From Bog-756 sp963837805 (GTDB taxonomy: Bacteria > Actinomycetota > Acidimicrobiia > Acidimicrobiales > RAAP-2), in contig CAWIOU010000035.1 of assembly GCA_963837805.1 (NCBI GenBank), forward strand, positions 1 to 64,000: a DNA stretch of 64,000 nucleotides, written 5' to 3'. Shown here piece by piece: positions 35,907 to 43,553 of the stretch. Both the position numbers and the translations under genes were made by a program. Below the pieces are notes generated by a model. The model did not search any database. It was given only the letters and a program-made list of their open reading frames with translations, and was not told the origin of the DNA. Position 1 is the first letter of the stretch. Every line of letters begins with the position of its first letter.

Positions 35907-36155
35907 CTATTGGTCCTCGGGAATCGCTTCCCACCACTGGCACCACCACTCGGCACCGACCAGGATCCGCAGCTTCGGGTGCCAACAGTAGGAGAGCTCC
36001 TTGTACGGCTCGAGGTAGTACCTGCAGTTCTCGCACTTCTCGCTGCCGGAAGGCTTTCCCTTGAGCACCGCATTGTCGGACAGATGTCGCAACTCGATCG
36101 ACAGGGTCTCGTCGATCTCCTTGGGTTCGGGTTCGGGGATCACGTAGTCGGACAT
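35907..36155 (-). CDS. Small four-cysteine protein resembling HiPIP
   Basis: 82 residues without a signal peptide. Cysteines at 41, 44, 57 and 72 follow the C-x2-C-x12-C-x14-C order, with aromatic residues next to them (CENCRYYLEP, YCWHP, WWCQWWE). High-potential iron-sulfur proteins have the same C-x2-C-x(n)-C-x(13-14)-C order with aromatic packing round a [4Fe-4S] cluster, but a longer middle spacing and a Tat signal. A zinc site is the alternative. Single gene between the Pro-Met membrane protein and the dehalogenase-like gene. Confidence 0.6.
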   Translation of the reverse strand: MSDYVIPEPEPKEIDETLSIELRHLSDNAVLKGKPSGSEKCENCRYYLEPYKELSYCWHPKLRILVGAEWWCQWWEAIPEDQ

Positions 36156-36284
36156 CCCGACAAACTACCGCCGGCGCTGCACCGTCGTGACCTGGGCCTC
36201 ACCGTCGCGACCCGGGCATCGTGGCCGCGGGAGTCGTGCCGGATTCGGCGCGCTGACAGCCGGCTGCCGGCCGCCGGCGGTCGG

Positions 36285-37253
36285 TCAGACCATCGGCGTG
36301 GCGGCGACGAAGTCGGCCAGGACCCGGCCGAGCTCCTCGCCCCGCTGCTCCTGGAGGAAGTGGCCGGCCCCGGCGATCCGGGTGTGGGGTTGTCCGCCGG
36401 CCCCGGGAACCAGCTCCTGGAACACACCGTCCCAGCCCGCCGTGGCCGGATCGCCGTCCGAGTAGGCGGTGAGGAAGGGTCGGTCGAATTCGGACAGGGC
36501 GGCCACCGTGGCCCGGCCGATGGCCGCACCGGGGTCGTTGCGGGTGAGCGGGATCAACCCCGGGAACTGGAGCATCCCCGCTTGGTAGCGGGCGTCAGGG
36601 AACGGGGCGTCGTAGGCGGCCAGCACGTCGGGAGGCAACGGGCCGGCGGCGGCTTCGAGGAAGGCGCTGGCCGCGATGGCGGGCGTCCGCACCGAGAAGA
36701 GGACGTAGTCCACGAGCGCCTCCTGCAGGACCACCTGGTCGTCGCCCAGCCCGTGGTTGGCCCACCCCAGCCGGCCGGCGAGCGACGGGTCGGCGGTGTG
36801 CAGAACGGTGTTGGACACCACCACCCGGGCGAAGCGGTCGGGGTCGGCGGCGACGACGCTGAGGCCGATGGGCCCGCCCCAGTCCTGGGCCAGCAGGGTG
36901 ACCCCGGTGAGGTCGAGGGCGGCGATGAGCGCCTCGATCCACTGGATGTGGCGGGAGAAGGTGTAGTCGGTGCGCTGCGCCGGCTTGTCGGAACGACCGA
37001 ACCCGATGTGGTCGGGCGCGATGACCCGCAGCCCGGCCGCGGTGAGCACGGGGATGACCGTCCGGTAGAGGTAGGACCAGGTGGGTTGACCGTGCAGCAG
37101 GAGGACCACCTCCCCGTCGGCCGGCCCGGCATCGACGTAGTGCATGCGCACAGGAGGGACGCCGCGGGCGGTCACCGTCACGTAGTGGGGATCGAAGGAG
37201 TAGCCGGGCAGATCGGCGAAGCGGTCCTCGGGAGTCCGCAACACTCCGTCCAT
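36285..37253 (-). CDS. Haloalkane dehalogenase-like alpha/beta hydrolase
   Basis: 322 residues of the alpha/beta fold. HGQPTWSYLYR (oxyanion loop), nucleophile Asp in LAQDWGGPIG, followed by the Trp that helps bind halide, a candidate acid in DGDPATAGWD, and His in AGAGHFLQEQ place it with haloalkane dehalogenases of the HLD-I type rather than epoxide hydrolases. It would cleave carbon-halogen bonds in the cytosol; natural substrate unknown. ATG 37253 follows GGAGGGGTG; longer starts exist without such support. Confidence 0.82.
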   Translation of the reverse strand: MDGVLRTPEDRFADLPGYSFDPHYVTVTARGVPPVRMHYVDAGPADGEVVLLLHGQPTWSYLYRTVIPVLTAAGLRVIAPDHIGFGRSDKPAQRTDYTFSRHIQWIEALIAALDLTGVTLLAQDWGGPIGLSVVAADPDRFARVVVSNTVLHTADPSLAGRLGWANHGLGDDQVVLQEALVDYVLFSVRTPAIAASAFLEAAAGPLPPDVLAAYDAPFPDARYQAGMLQFPGLIPLTRNDPGAAIGRATVAALSEFDRPFLTAYSDGDPATAGWDGVFQELVPGAGGQPHTRIAGAGHFLQEQRGEELGRVLADFVAATPMV

Positions 37254-37441
37254 CACCCCTCCTCGGTCGCCGGTCACCCGCCAGTGGACGCTAGCAACCA
37301 CCCCGCCGTCGACGATGCCCTCCGGCGCGGTCGACGGCGTCGTCCCTGTTCACCGGCTGACCCTTCACCCGACCCCGGCCCACCAGGCTCGGGCCCCGAT
37401 CAAGCCCGCACCCGGGCCCACAACGGCGGCGCCCGGTGTGC

Positions 37442-37447
37442 CATAGT
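37442..37447 (+). promoter_or_regulatory. -10 box of DUF35/thiolase operon (leaderless)
   Basis: CATAGT lies exactly 6 nt before the GTG at 37454. No ribosome site; -35 weak. Confidence 0.4.
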
Positions 37448-37453
37448 CGACCG

Positions 37454-37843
37454 GTGCCGTTGCCACCGATCGATCGGTCCGTCGTGCGCGTCGACGACCG
37501 TGGTCTGACCCTGCTGGGTGGCTGGTCGCCGACCAGCGGGCTCCGGCACTTCCCGCGTTCACCGGTCTGCCCCTACACGGGCGCGGACGATGTCGAGCCG
37601 ATCGATCTTCCCCGGAGCGGGACGGTCTGGCTGCACACCATGGTCAACCTCCCGCCGCCCGGCTACGCCGGTCCGGTCCCCTACGGCCTGGGCATCGTCG
37701 AATTGGAGGGGACCCCACTGCTCCGGGTCGTCACCCGCCTCGCCGGTGCCGGCCTCGAGCGGGGGACGACGGTGCACCTGGACGGGGAGGAGGTTCCCGG
37801 CCCCGACGGGGAGCCGGCGCTGACGTGGGTGTTCCGGTCGTGA
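37454..37843 (+). CDS. DUF35-like OB-fold protein lacking the zinc ribbon
   Basis: 129 residues. The segment TVWLHTMVNLPPPGYAGPVP and YGLGIVELEG, LLRVVTRLAG match the OB-fold of DUF35 acyl-CoA-associated proteins, which form complexes with thiolase-like partners (for example ChsH2 with Ltp2 in steroid side-chain cleavage). The usual N-terminal C4 zinc ribbon is reduced to a single Cys (SPVCPYTG). Its TGA overlaps the GTG of the thiolase gene, supporting a stable complex. Confidence 0.72.
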   Translation: MPLPPIDRSVVRVDDRGLTLLGGWSPTSGLRHFPRSPVCPYTGADDVEPIDLPRSGTVWLHTMVNLPPPGYAGPVPYGLGIVELEGTPLLRVVTRLAGAGLERGTTVHLDGEEVPGPDGEPALTWVFRS

Positions 37844-38973
37844 GCGACGTGCGGATCACCGGGGTCGGGCTCCACCCCTTCGGCCGGTTCGACGGGGTGA
37901 CCGGGACGGACATGGGAGTTGTGGCCGTCCGGGGCGCCCTGGCCGAGGCCGGCTGCGGCCCCCGCGACCTACAGGCGGCGTTCTGCGGCACCGCCTACGG
38001 CGGCGTCGCCGCCGGACACCGCGTCCTCGGCGCATTGGCCGGGACGGGCATCCCCATCTACGACGTGGAGGCCGGCTGTGCCTCGGGCGGTGCCGCCCTG
38101 CAGTTGGCGGCGGCGTCGATCGCTTCGGGGCAGAACGACCGGGTGCTGGCCTTCGGCATCGAGAAGATGCCCAAGGGCATCATCCGCTCGTCATTCTTCG
38201 CCCCCTGGCAGGAATCCGCCGGGCTCACGCCGGCACCGGCCTACTTCGCGCTGCGGGCCCAGCGGTTGCTGTCCGACACCGGACTGACCCCGGAGCACCT
38301 GGCCCAGGTGGTGGTGAAGAACCGCCGCCACGGCGTCGACAACCCGGACGCCATGTTCCGCAAGCCGGTCACCATCGACGAGGTGCTCTCGGCCCGGATG
38401 ATCTGCCCTCCCCTCACCCTGTTCATGCTGTGTTCGCCGAACGAAGGGGCCGCCGCCGTCGTTCTCGAGCGGGGCCGTGGCGACGGCGACGGCATCAGGG
38501 TGGCCGGCATCTCCCTCCGCTCCCACCTCCCCGGCAACGTCCTCGGGGAGGATTCACCGCTGTGCGGGATCGACGACCGGGCCATCACGCCCCCGACCAC
38601 ACTGGCGGCCGACGATGCCTACGCCCAGGCCGGGCTCGGGCCCGACGACATCGACGTCGTCGAGTGCCAGGACACCGATGCCGCCCGCGAACTGTTGGCC
38701 TGGGCCGAGCTCGGCCTGTGTGGCCCCGGCGACCAGGCCGGCATCCTCGCCCACGGCGACGCCATGATCGGAGGACGGCTGCCGATCAACCCGTCGGGGG
38801 GACTGCTGTCGAAGGGCGAACCGCTGGGCGCCTCCGCGCTGGGCCAGGTCGTCGAACTGGTCCGCCAACTACGCGGGACGGCGGGGGTTCGCCAGGTGGA
38901 GGGGGCACGGGTCGGGCTGGCCCACGTGATCGGGCGGGGCGCCAACGCCTGCGTCACCGTGCTCGTCGGGTAG
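37840..38973 (+). CDS. Thiolase-superfamily protein (lipid-transfer/SCP-x type)
   Basis: 377 residues of the thiolase fold. The nucleophile-region Cys is in VEAGCASGGAAL, and the C-terminal loop reads NPSGGLLSKGEPLGAS, with Glu where biosynthetic thiolases have GHP. That replacement and the coupled DUF35 partner favour an aldolase- or lipid-transfer-type member over a classical acetyl-CoA acetyltransferase. Acts on acyl-CoA thioesters; likely part of catabolism of steroids or similar compounds. GTG 37840 overlaps the DUF35 stop. Confidence 0.82.
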   Translation: MSDVRITGVGLHPFGRFDGVTGTDMGVVAVRGALAEAGCGPRDLQAAFCGTAYGGVAAGHRVLGALAGTGIPIYDVEAGCASGGAALQLAAASIASGQNDRVLAFGIEKMPKGIIRSSFFAPWQESAGLTPAPAYFALRAQRLLSDTGLTPEHLAQVVVKNRRHGVDNPDAMFRKPVTIDEVLSARMICPPLTLFMLCSPNEGAAAVVLERGRGDGDGIRVAGISLRSHLPGNVLGEDSPLCGIDDRAITPPTTLAADDAYAQAGLGPDDIDVVECQDTDAARELLAWAELGLCGPGDQAGILAHGDAMIGGRLPINPSGGLLSKGEPLGASALGQVVELVRQLRGTAGVRQVEGARVGLAHVIGRGANACVTVLVG

Positions 38974-38979
38974 CGGGAC

Positions 38980-39627
38980 GTGGAACCCTTCGACCCCCGG
39001 ACGGTCCGGGCCGCCTACGACGCCGCCGCCGCCGATTACGTAGCCGCGTTCGCCGACGATCTCGACAAGCTCCCGCTCGACCGGTCCGTGCTCGACGCCG
39101 CCCTCCAGAAACTCGAACCGGGGGCGGTGGTCGTCGACCTCGGGTGCGGCCCTGGGCAGGTCTCCCAGTACCTGGCCGACCGGGGGGCCCGGACCATTGG
39201 CGTGGATCTCGCCCCCGAGATGCTGGCCCAGGCGGCCCGGCGGACCAAAGGCCTCCACTTCGCCGGGGGCGACATGCGGGCGCTGCCCTTCGGATCCCAG
39301 GCCTTTTCGGCCGCGGTGGCCTTCTACTCGATCCAACACCTGCCCCGGGTCGAGCTCCCATCGGTGCTCGGCGAGATCCGGAGGGTGCTGGCCCCCGGAG
39401 GGGTGCTGGTCATCGCCACCCATCTGGGCGACGGCGAGGTCACCGTCGACGAGTTCCTCGGCCACGCCATCGAGCCGGTCGGGGGCACCATGTACGGGAG
39501 CGAGGAGCTCCGCGCCGCGCTGCGACGGCACTCCTTCAGCGTCGACCGGACCTGGTACCGGGAGTCGCTTCCCCACGAGCACCCGTCCCGGCGGATCTAC
39601 CTGATCGGCCGGCGCGACGACGGGTGA
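38980..39627 (+). CDS. SAM-dependent methyltransferase (class I)
   Basis: 215 residues with the SAM loop VVVDLGCGPGQVSQYLADRG, the acidic ribose-binding strand TIGVDLAP and AGGDMRALPF, then FYSIQHLP. Methyltransf_11 type; substrate unknown. GTG 38980 follows the thiolase stop by 6 bp, so it is the third gene of that operon. Its end overlaps the convergent methyltransferase gene by 31 bp. Confidence 0.87.
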   Translation: MEPFDPRTVRAAYDAAAADYVAAFADDLDKLPLDRSVLDAALQKLEPGAVVVDLGCGPGQVSQYLADRGARTIGVDLAPEMLAQAARRTKGLHFAGGDMRALPFGSQAFSAAVAFYSIQHLPRVELPSVLGEIRRVLAPGGVLVIATHLGDGEVTVDEFLGHAIEPVGGTMYGSEELRAALRRHSFSVDRTWYRESLPHEHPSRRIYLIGRRDDG

Positions 39628-40346
39628 GCTGGGTCCAGGCGGACGGCGAAGTGGGCTTTGACCGATTCGTCGGTCGCCGGATCGCCGACCTCGTTCACCT
39701 CCCCCAGGATGACGAACCTCGACTGCAGGGCCGTCCTCAGCCGGGACAGCTCGACGCCGAGCTCACCGATCTCTTCGTGGTGGAGCAGGTACTGGGAGTC
39801 GCCCACGGGTTCGAAGATCCGGATGTCCCACCACGACAGGCCCTCCTCGGCCAGCGTCACATCCATGATCAGGACGTGATCGTCGAATTCGTACACCCAG
39901 GGGGGCTCCTCACCCAGGCGACGCAGCTCTCCCACCGTATTGACATCGACGATGAACAGTCCTCCGTCGTTGAGATGATCGGCCACGGCGGCGAACATCG
40001 ACTCCCAGGCGGCGAAGGTCAGGAGGTGGTTGATGCTGTCGAACACGCAGATGACCACGTCGAAGCGGCGGCCGAGGGCGAACGAGCTCATGTCCCCTTC
40101 GATCAGCTCGGCGGTGGGGACCTTGGTCCGGGCCACGGCCAGCATCTCCGGCGACCGGTCCAGCCCGGTCAGGACATCGAACGAGGTGAGGTGGGCCAGG
40201 ATCGATCCGGTGCCGCAGCCGAGCTCGAGCAGCGATTCCGCCTCGGGCCGGTAGCGGTCGATGAACTCGACCACCCGTGCCGCCCGCGGGGCCGGATCGT
40301 CCATGGCGGCGTCGTAGAAGCGGGCGAAACGCTCGTAGGCGTACAT
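39597..40346 (-). CDS. SAM-dependent methyltransferase (class I)
   Basis: 249 residues; SAM loop LLELGCGTGSILAHL, GLDRSPEML, EGDMSSFALG and CVFDSINHLL. A C-terminal beta-rich segment (YLLHHEEIGELGVELSRLRT) is typical of small-molecule methyltransferases. Substrate unknown. ATG 40346; a TTG two codons upstream is in frame. Convergent with the previous methyltransferase, with overlapping ends. Confidence 0.87.
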   Translation of the reverse strand: MYAYERFARFYDAAMDDPAPRAARVVEFIDRYRPEAESLLELGCGTGSILAHLTSFDVLTGLDRSPEMLAVARTKVPTAELIEGDMSSFALGRRFDVVICVFDSINHLLTFAAWESMFAAVADHLNDGGLFIVDVNTVGELRRLGEEPPWVYEFDDHVLIMDVTLAEEGLSWWDIRIFEPVGDSQYLLHHEEIGELGVELSRLRTALQSRFVILGEVNEVGDPATDESVKAHFAVRLDPAHPSSRRPIR

Positions 40347-40370
40347 CGTCAAACGGTGCCACAGCGGGCA

Positions 40371-40414
40371 CCGGGTCCGCTGAGCCTGCCCGCTCGAGCG
40401 CTCAGCGGACCCGG
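40371..40414. repeat. 15-bp perfect inverted repeat
   Basis: CCGGGTCCGCTGAGC and GCTCAGCGGACCCGG with a 14-nt spacer, in the divergent region between the methyltransferase (25 bp from its ATG) and an SDR gene. It would form a strong stem-loop in the methyltransferase leader or serve as an operator. Confidence 0.6.
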
Positions 40415-40503
40415 CTCTCTGGCATCGGCTGATTCACAATCTTGCTTGAGCGAGCCCCGATCGCATCCGACCCGGTGTCGGATCCGAGCTTCCGCGGCGG
40501 CGC

Positions 40504-40509
40504 TAGAGT
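40504..40509 (+). promoter_or_regulatory. -10 box of SDR gene (leaderless)
   Basis: TAGAGT ends 7 nt before GTG 40517, without a ribosome site in between. Confidence 0.4.
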
Positions 40510-40516
40510 CCCCCGG

Positions 40517-41323
40517 GTGACGTTGACACCGGACGCAGTGCTGCTCGACGGGATGGTCGCCGTGGTCACCGGCGGTGGATCGGGAATCGGCCGCGGCGTG
40601 GCCCGGACGCTGGCCGCCTTCGGCGCCACCGTGGCCATCTGGGAGCGCGACTCGGAATCCTGCGACGCCGCCGCCGCCGAGGTCGGGGGCCTCGGGATCA
40701 CCGTCGACGTCCGGGAGAGCGAGCAGGTCGACGCGGCACTGGCCCGCACCCGCGACGAAGCCGGCGAGGTCCAGATCCTCGTCAACAACGCCGGTGGTGT
40801 CTTCGCCGTCCCCTTCCTCGAGAGCAAGGAGAAGGGCTGGGACGCCTTGTACCGGGCCAATCTCAAGCACGTCATCCTGTGCACGCACCGGGTGGCCCAG
40901 GCCATGGTGACAGCCGAACTGCCAGGCAGCATCATCAGCGTCACCTCGATCGAGGGCGTGCGGGCGGCCCCCGGCTACGCGGCCTATGCGGCGGCCAAGG
41001 CCGGGGTGATCAACTTCACCAAGACGATCGCCCTCGAACTGGCGCCCCACGGGATCAGGGTCAACGCCCTGGCCCCCGACATCACCATGACCGAAGGCCT
41101 CGCCGCGGTCACCCCGCCGGGCAGCGGCGAGCGGTTCGGACACGTGGTCCCCATGGGGCGGGCGGGACACGTCGACGAGATGGCCGGCGCCGCGGTGTTC
41201 CTCGCCTCCGACCTCTCGTCCTATGTGACCGGGCAGACCATCCACGTCGACGGCGGCACCCACGCCGCCAGCGGCTGGTACCACCACCCGGTGTCGGGCG
41301 ACTACATCCTCGGCCCGGCCTGA
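40517..41323 (+). CDS. Short-chain dehydrogenase/reductase
   Basis: 268 residues. NAD(P) loop TGGGSGIGRG, NNAGG, catalytic Tyr and Lys in GYAAYAAAKAG, and a long C-terminal extension after the GG of VDGGTHAASG. Classical SDR oxidising or reducing an alcohol/ketone; substrate unknown. GTG 40517 follows the -10 box by 7 nt. Likely catabolic, given neighbours. Confidence 0.92.
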   Translation: MTLTPDAVLLDGMVAVVTGGGSGIGRGVARTLAAFGATVAIWERDSESCDAAAAEVGGLGITVDVRESEQVDAALARTRDEAGEVQILVNNAGGVFAVPFLESKEKGWDALYRANLKHVILCTHRVAQAMVTAELPGSIISVTSIEGVRAAPGYAAYAAAKAGVINFTKTIALELAPHGIRVNALAPDITMTEGLAAVTPPGSGERFGHVVPMGRAGHVDEMAGAAVFLASDLSSYVTGQTIHVDGGTHAASGWYHHPVSGDYILGPA

Positions 41324-41357
41324 CCGCGGCGGCGGCGGAAGGCCGGCCCCTCGCCGA

Positions 41358-42173
41358 TCAGGGGCCGAGGGCGGGATGCCGGCGGGCCACCATGGGGACG
41401 ACCACGCTGCGGGGCGAGAGCCAACCGGCGGCGGCCGAGATCCGGTTGGCGAATCCGGGGATGACCACCGCCCGGTCGGCGTCCAACCCGGCCACCGCGG
41501 CCTTGGCCACGTCGCCCACCGGCACCCACATCATCTTGGGCATGGCCCCGGCGGCTTCCTCGTCGGAGATGCCGGCCGCGGCGGCGAAGCCGGTCTCCAC
41601 CGGGCCCGGGCACAGCACGGTCACGGTCACACCCTTGTCCCGCAACTCGCCGCGCAGGGCGTGGCTGTACGAGAGCACGAAGGCCTTGCTGGCCCCGTAG
41701 GCGGCCTGGCCGGGAAGGGGCTGGTACGCGGCCGTGGAGGCCACGTTGAGAACGGCGCCGCTGCGGCGCTCGACCATCCCGGGCACGAACAGGGAACACA
41801 GATGCACCACCGCTTCGACATCGGTCCGCACCAGGGCCAGCTCGGCCGCCGGATCGGAACGGTACACCGGGCCCATGGTCGAGAAGCCGGCATTGTTCAC
41901 CAGGATGTTGACCGACAACGAGCGGCGCTCGAGCTCGTCCACGATCGAGCTCCGGGACACGTCGTCGGCCAGATCGGCAACCATCACCCCGGCCCGGATG
42001 CCGTGCCTGGCCGTCAACTCGTCGGCCAGGGCGCGCAGCTTCTCGTGGCTCCGGGCCACCAGCGTGACCCCGAGCCCCCGGGCGGCGAGCAGGCGGGCGA
42101 TCTCGGCGCCGATGCCGGACGAGGCTCCGGTCACCAGGCAGGTGCGGTCGGGGTTGGGGGCGGGAAGGACCAT
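41358..42173 (-). CDS. Short-chain dehydrogenase/reductase
   Basis: 271 residues. TGASSGIGAEIA, NNAGFS, catalytic Ser in NVASTAAY, Tyr and Lys in AAYGASKAF, and a hydrophobic C-terminal segment (ISAAAGWLSPRSVVVPMVAR) that may associate with the membrane. Resembles the DltE/KR-like SDR group. ATG 42173 lies 6 nt after TACGCT (42180-42185), so it is probably leaderless. Confidence 0.92.
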   Translation of the reverse strand: MVLPAPNPDRTCLVTGASSGIGAEIARLLAARGLGVTLVARSHEKLRALADELTARHGIRAGVMVADLADDVSRSSIVDELERRSLSVNILVNNAGFSTMGPVYRSDPAAELALVRTDVEAVVHLCSLFVPGMVERRSGAVLNVASTAAYQPLPGQAAYGASKAFVLSYSHALRGELRDKGVTVTVLCPGPVETGFAAAAGISDEEAAGAMPKMMWVPVGDVAKAAVAGLDADRAVVIPGFANRISAAAGWLSPRSVVVPMVARRHPALGP

Positions 42174-42179
42174 CGACGA

Positions 42180-42185
42180 AGCGTA
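42180..42185 (-). promoter_or_regulatory. -10 box of minus-strand SDR gene (leaderless)
   Basis: On the minus strand TACGCT is followed by 6 nt and ATG 42173; the promoter lies in the 25-bp gap after the citrate synthase gene. Confidence 0.4.
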
Positions 42186-42198
42186 GGTCCGGCCCGGC

Positions 42199-43416
42199 TC
42201 AGCGGCGACCGGGTGCGGCGTACACGGCCCGGGCCCGGAAGCGGAGCGGTCGCTCGCCCAGCTCCTCGAGGTAGTGGGCCACCCACCCGGCCACCCGGGC
42301 CACGGTGAACAGCGTCCGTCCGGCGTCGGGTGCCATTCCCGTCGACCAGGCGATGGCGGCCATGGCCAGGTCGACATTGGGGAGCGGGATCGAATGGGCG
42401 TCGGCCAACTCGACGAGCGACCCGACCAGCTCGACCTGTTCGGGGGCGGCCAGGTGCTCGAACAGCCGGAGGAGGACGGTGAAGCGGGGATCGCCGTGCT
42501 TGTAGACCGAGTGCCCGAAGCCGGGCAACACGCGCTGCCATCGAAGGGTGTCGTCGAGCGCCCGTTCGACACCCTCCCGTTCGGCGTCGACCAGCAGCGA
42601 ATAGGCAAGCTGGCTGGCTCCCCCGTGCAGGGGGCCGGCGATAGTGCCGAGGGCGGCCAGCACGGCGTCGTAGATGTCGGCCCGGGTGGAGGCGGCGATG
42701 CGCACCGCCATCGTCGAGGCGGCCAACTCGTGATCGGCCATCAGCACCATGGCGGCGTTGACCGCCTTGATCAGCTGGGCGGTGGGCTCGGGGGTCAGCG
42801 CCGAGGCCAGGCGTTCGGCCATCGAGCCCTCGGCTTGGGGTCCACCACCCGGGGTGCCCAGCACGTCCACCATCGAGGCGGTCAGCCGGCGGGCGGTCCG
42901 GATGACGGTCTCGGGCCGGAGGTCGGCGCGGAGCGGGTCCAGGGCGCCGGCCATGACCACGGCCCAGCGGATCCGATCGCTCGTCCCCACCTCCGGCGGG
43001 CGGCCCAGGGCCAGGGCCGACCAGTCGGCGTCGGTGCGGGGGGCGGCGTCGGTGGAGAGATCAGAAGGCGCGTCGCCGGGAGAATCGCCTTCCCCGTCGA
43101 CACCCCACAGCCATTCGGCCGCCTGTTCGTAGCGCCACCCGGTGGCCAGGTCGGTGGCCCGGCGCCCGCGGTAGATCGGTCCGTCCTCGGTGAGCTGGGT
43201 GATCCCGGTGGTGATGGTGACCATGCGGGTCTCGACGGCCTTGCCCTGTCGGGAGCGCCGGGCCAGACGCTCGACCTCGTCGATGTCGAACAGGCTCCTC
43301 CTCCCCGAGGCGGCCGGGTGGGAGACCAGCAGCCCGCGACTCACGTAGGCGTAGAGCGTCGACACCTTCACCCCGAGCCGGCGGGCGGCTTCGTCGCTCT
43401 CCAACATCCGGGTCAC
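42199..43416 (-). CDS. Citrate synthase-family protein with N-terminal HTH domain
   Basis: 405 residues. Residues 1-55 form an excisionase/MerR-like helix-turn-helix (SDEAARRLGVKVSTLYAYVS). The citrate synthase fold follows after an acidic linker, with active-site motifs LMADHELAAST, GPLHGGASQ and GFGHSVYKHGDPR. Condenses acetyl- or propionyl-CoA with oxaloacetate if active. HTH-fused members are known in actinobacteria (citrate/methylcitrate synthase group); whether the HTH binds DNA is untested. GTG 43416 follows TAGGCT by 6 nt. Divergent from a second, CBS-fused citrate synthase. Confidence 0.87.
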   Translation of the reverse strand: MTRMLESDEAARRLGVKVSTLYAYVSRGLLVSHPAASGRRSLFDIDEVERLARRSRQGKAVETRMVTITTGITQLTEDGPIYRGRRATDLATGWRYEQAAEWLWGVDGEGDSPGDAPSDLSTDAAPRTDADWSALALGRPPEVGTSDRIRWAVVMAGALDPLRADLRPETVIRTARRLTASMVDVLGTPGGGPQAEGSMAERLASALTPEPTAQLIKAVNAAMVLMADHELAASTMAVRIAASTRADIYDAVLAALGTIAGPLHGGASQLAYSLLVDAEREGVERALDDTLRWQRVLPGFGHSVYKHGDPRFTVLLRLFEHLAAPEQVELVGSLVELADAHSIPLPNVDLAMAAIAWSTGMAPDAGRTLFTVARVAGWVAHYLEELGERPLRFRARAVYAAPGRR

Positions 43417-43422
43417 CGGGTC

Positions 43423-43428
43423 AGCCTA
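43423..43428 (-). promoter_or_regulatory. -10 box of HTH-citrate synthase gene (leaderless)
   Basis: TAGGCT on the minus strand, 6 nt before GTG 43416. Confidence 0.4.
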
Positions 43429-43442
43429 CCCTGCCCACAACA

Positions 43443-43468
43443 TTGACTTGATCAATATTTACAGTCAA
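43443..43468. promoter_or_regulatory. Inverted repeat in the citrate synthase divergent promoter
   Basis: TTGACT and AGTCAA spaced by 14 nt, with an inner TTGATCAA palindrome (43448-43455). The only AT-rich patch in the spacer. It could be an operator, perhaps for the HTH domain of the divergent citrate synthase. Confidence 0.4.
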
Positions 43469-43553
43469 GAAGCCGGGCGTCACACTGGAGGTGAGACAAG
43501 GAACCAGAACCGCCGGCGGCACGGGCCGCCCGGACCCCATAGAGGAGCATCCC

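Noticed and set aside
38430..40520. Long plus-strand open frame (696 codons)
   Set aside because: It overlaps the thiolase and both methyltransferases, whose motifs are intact; the translation is Arg/Gly-rich and featureless.
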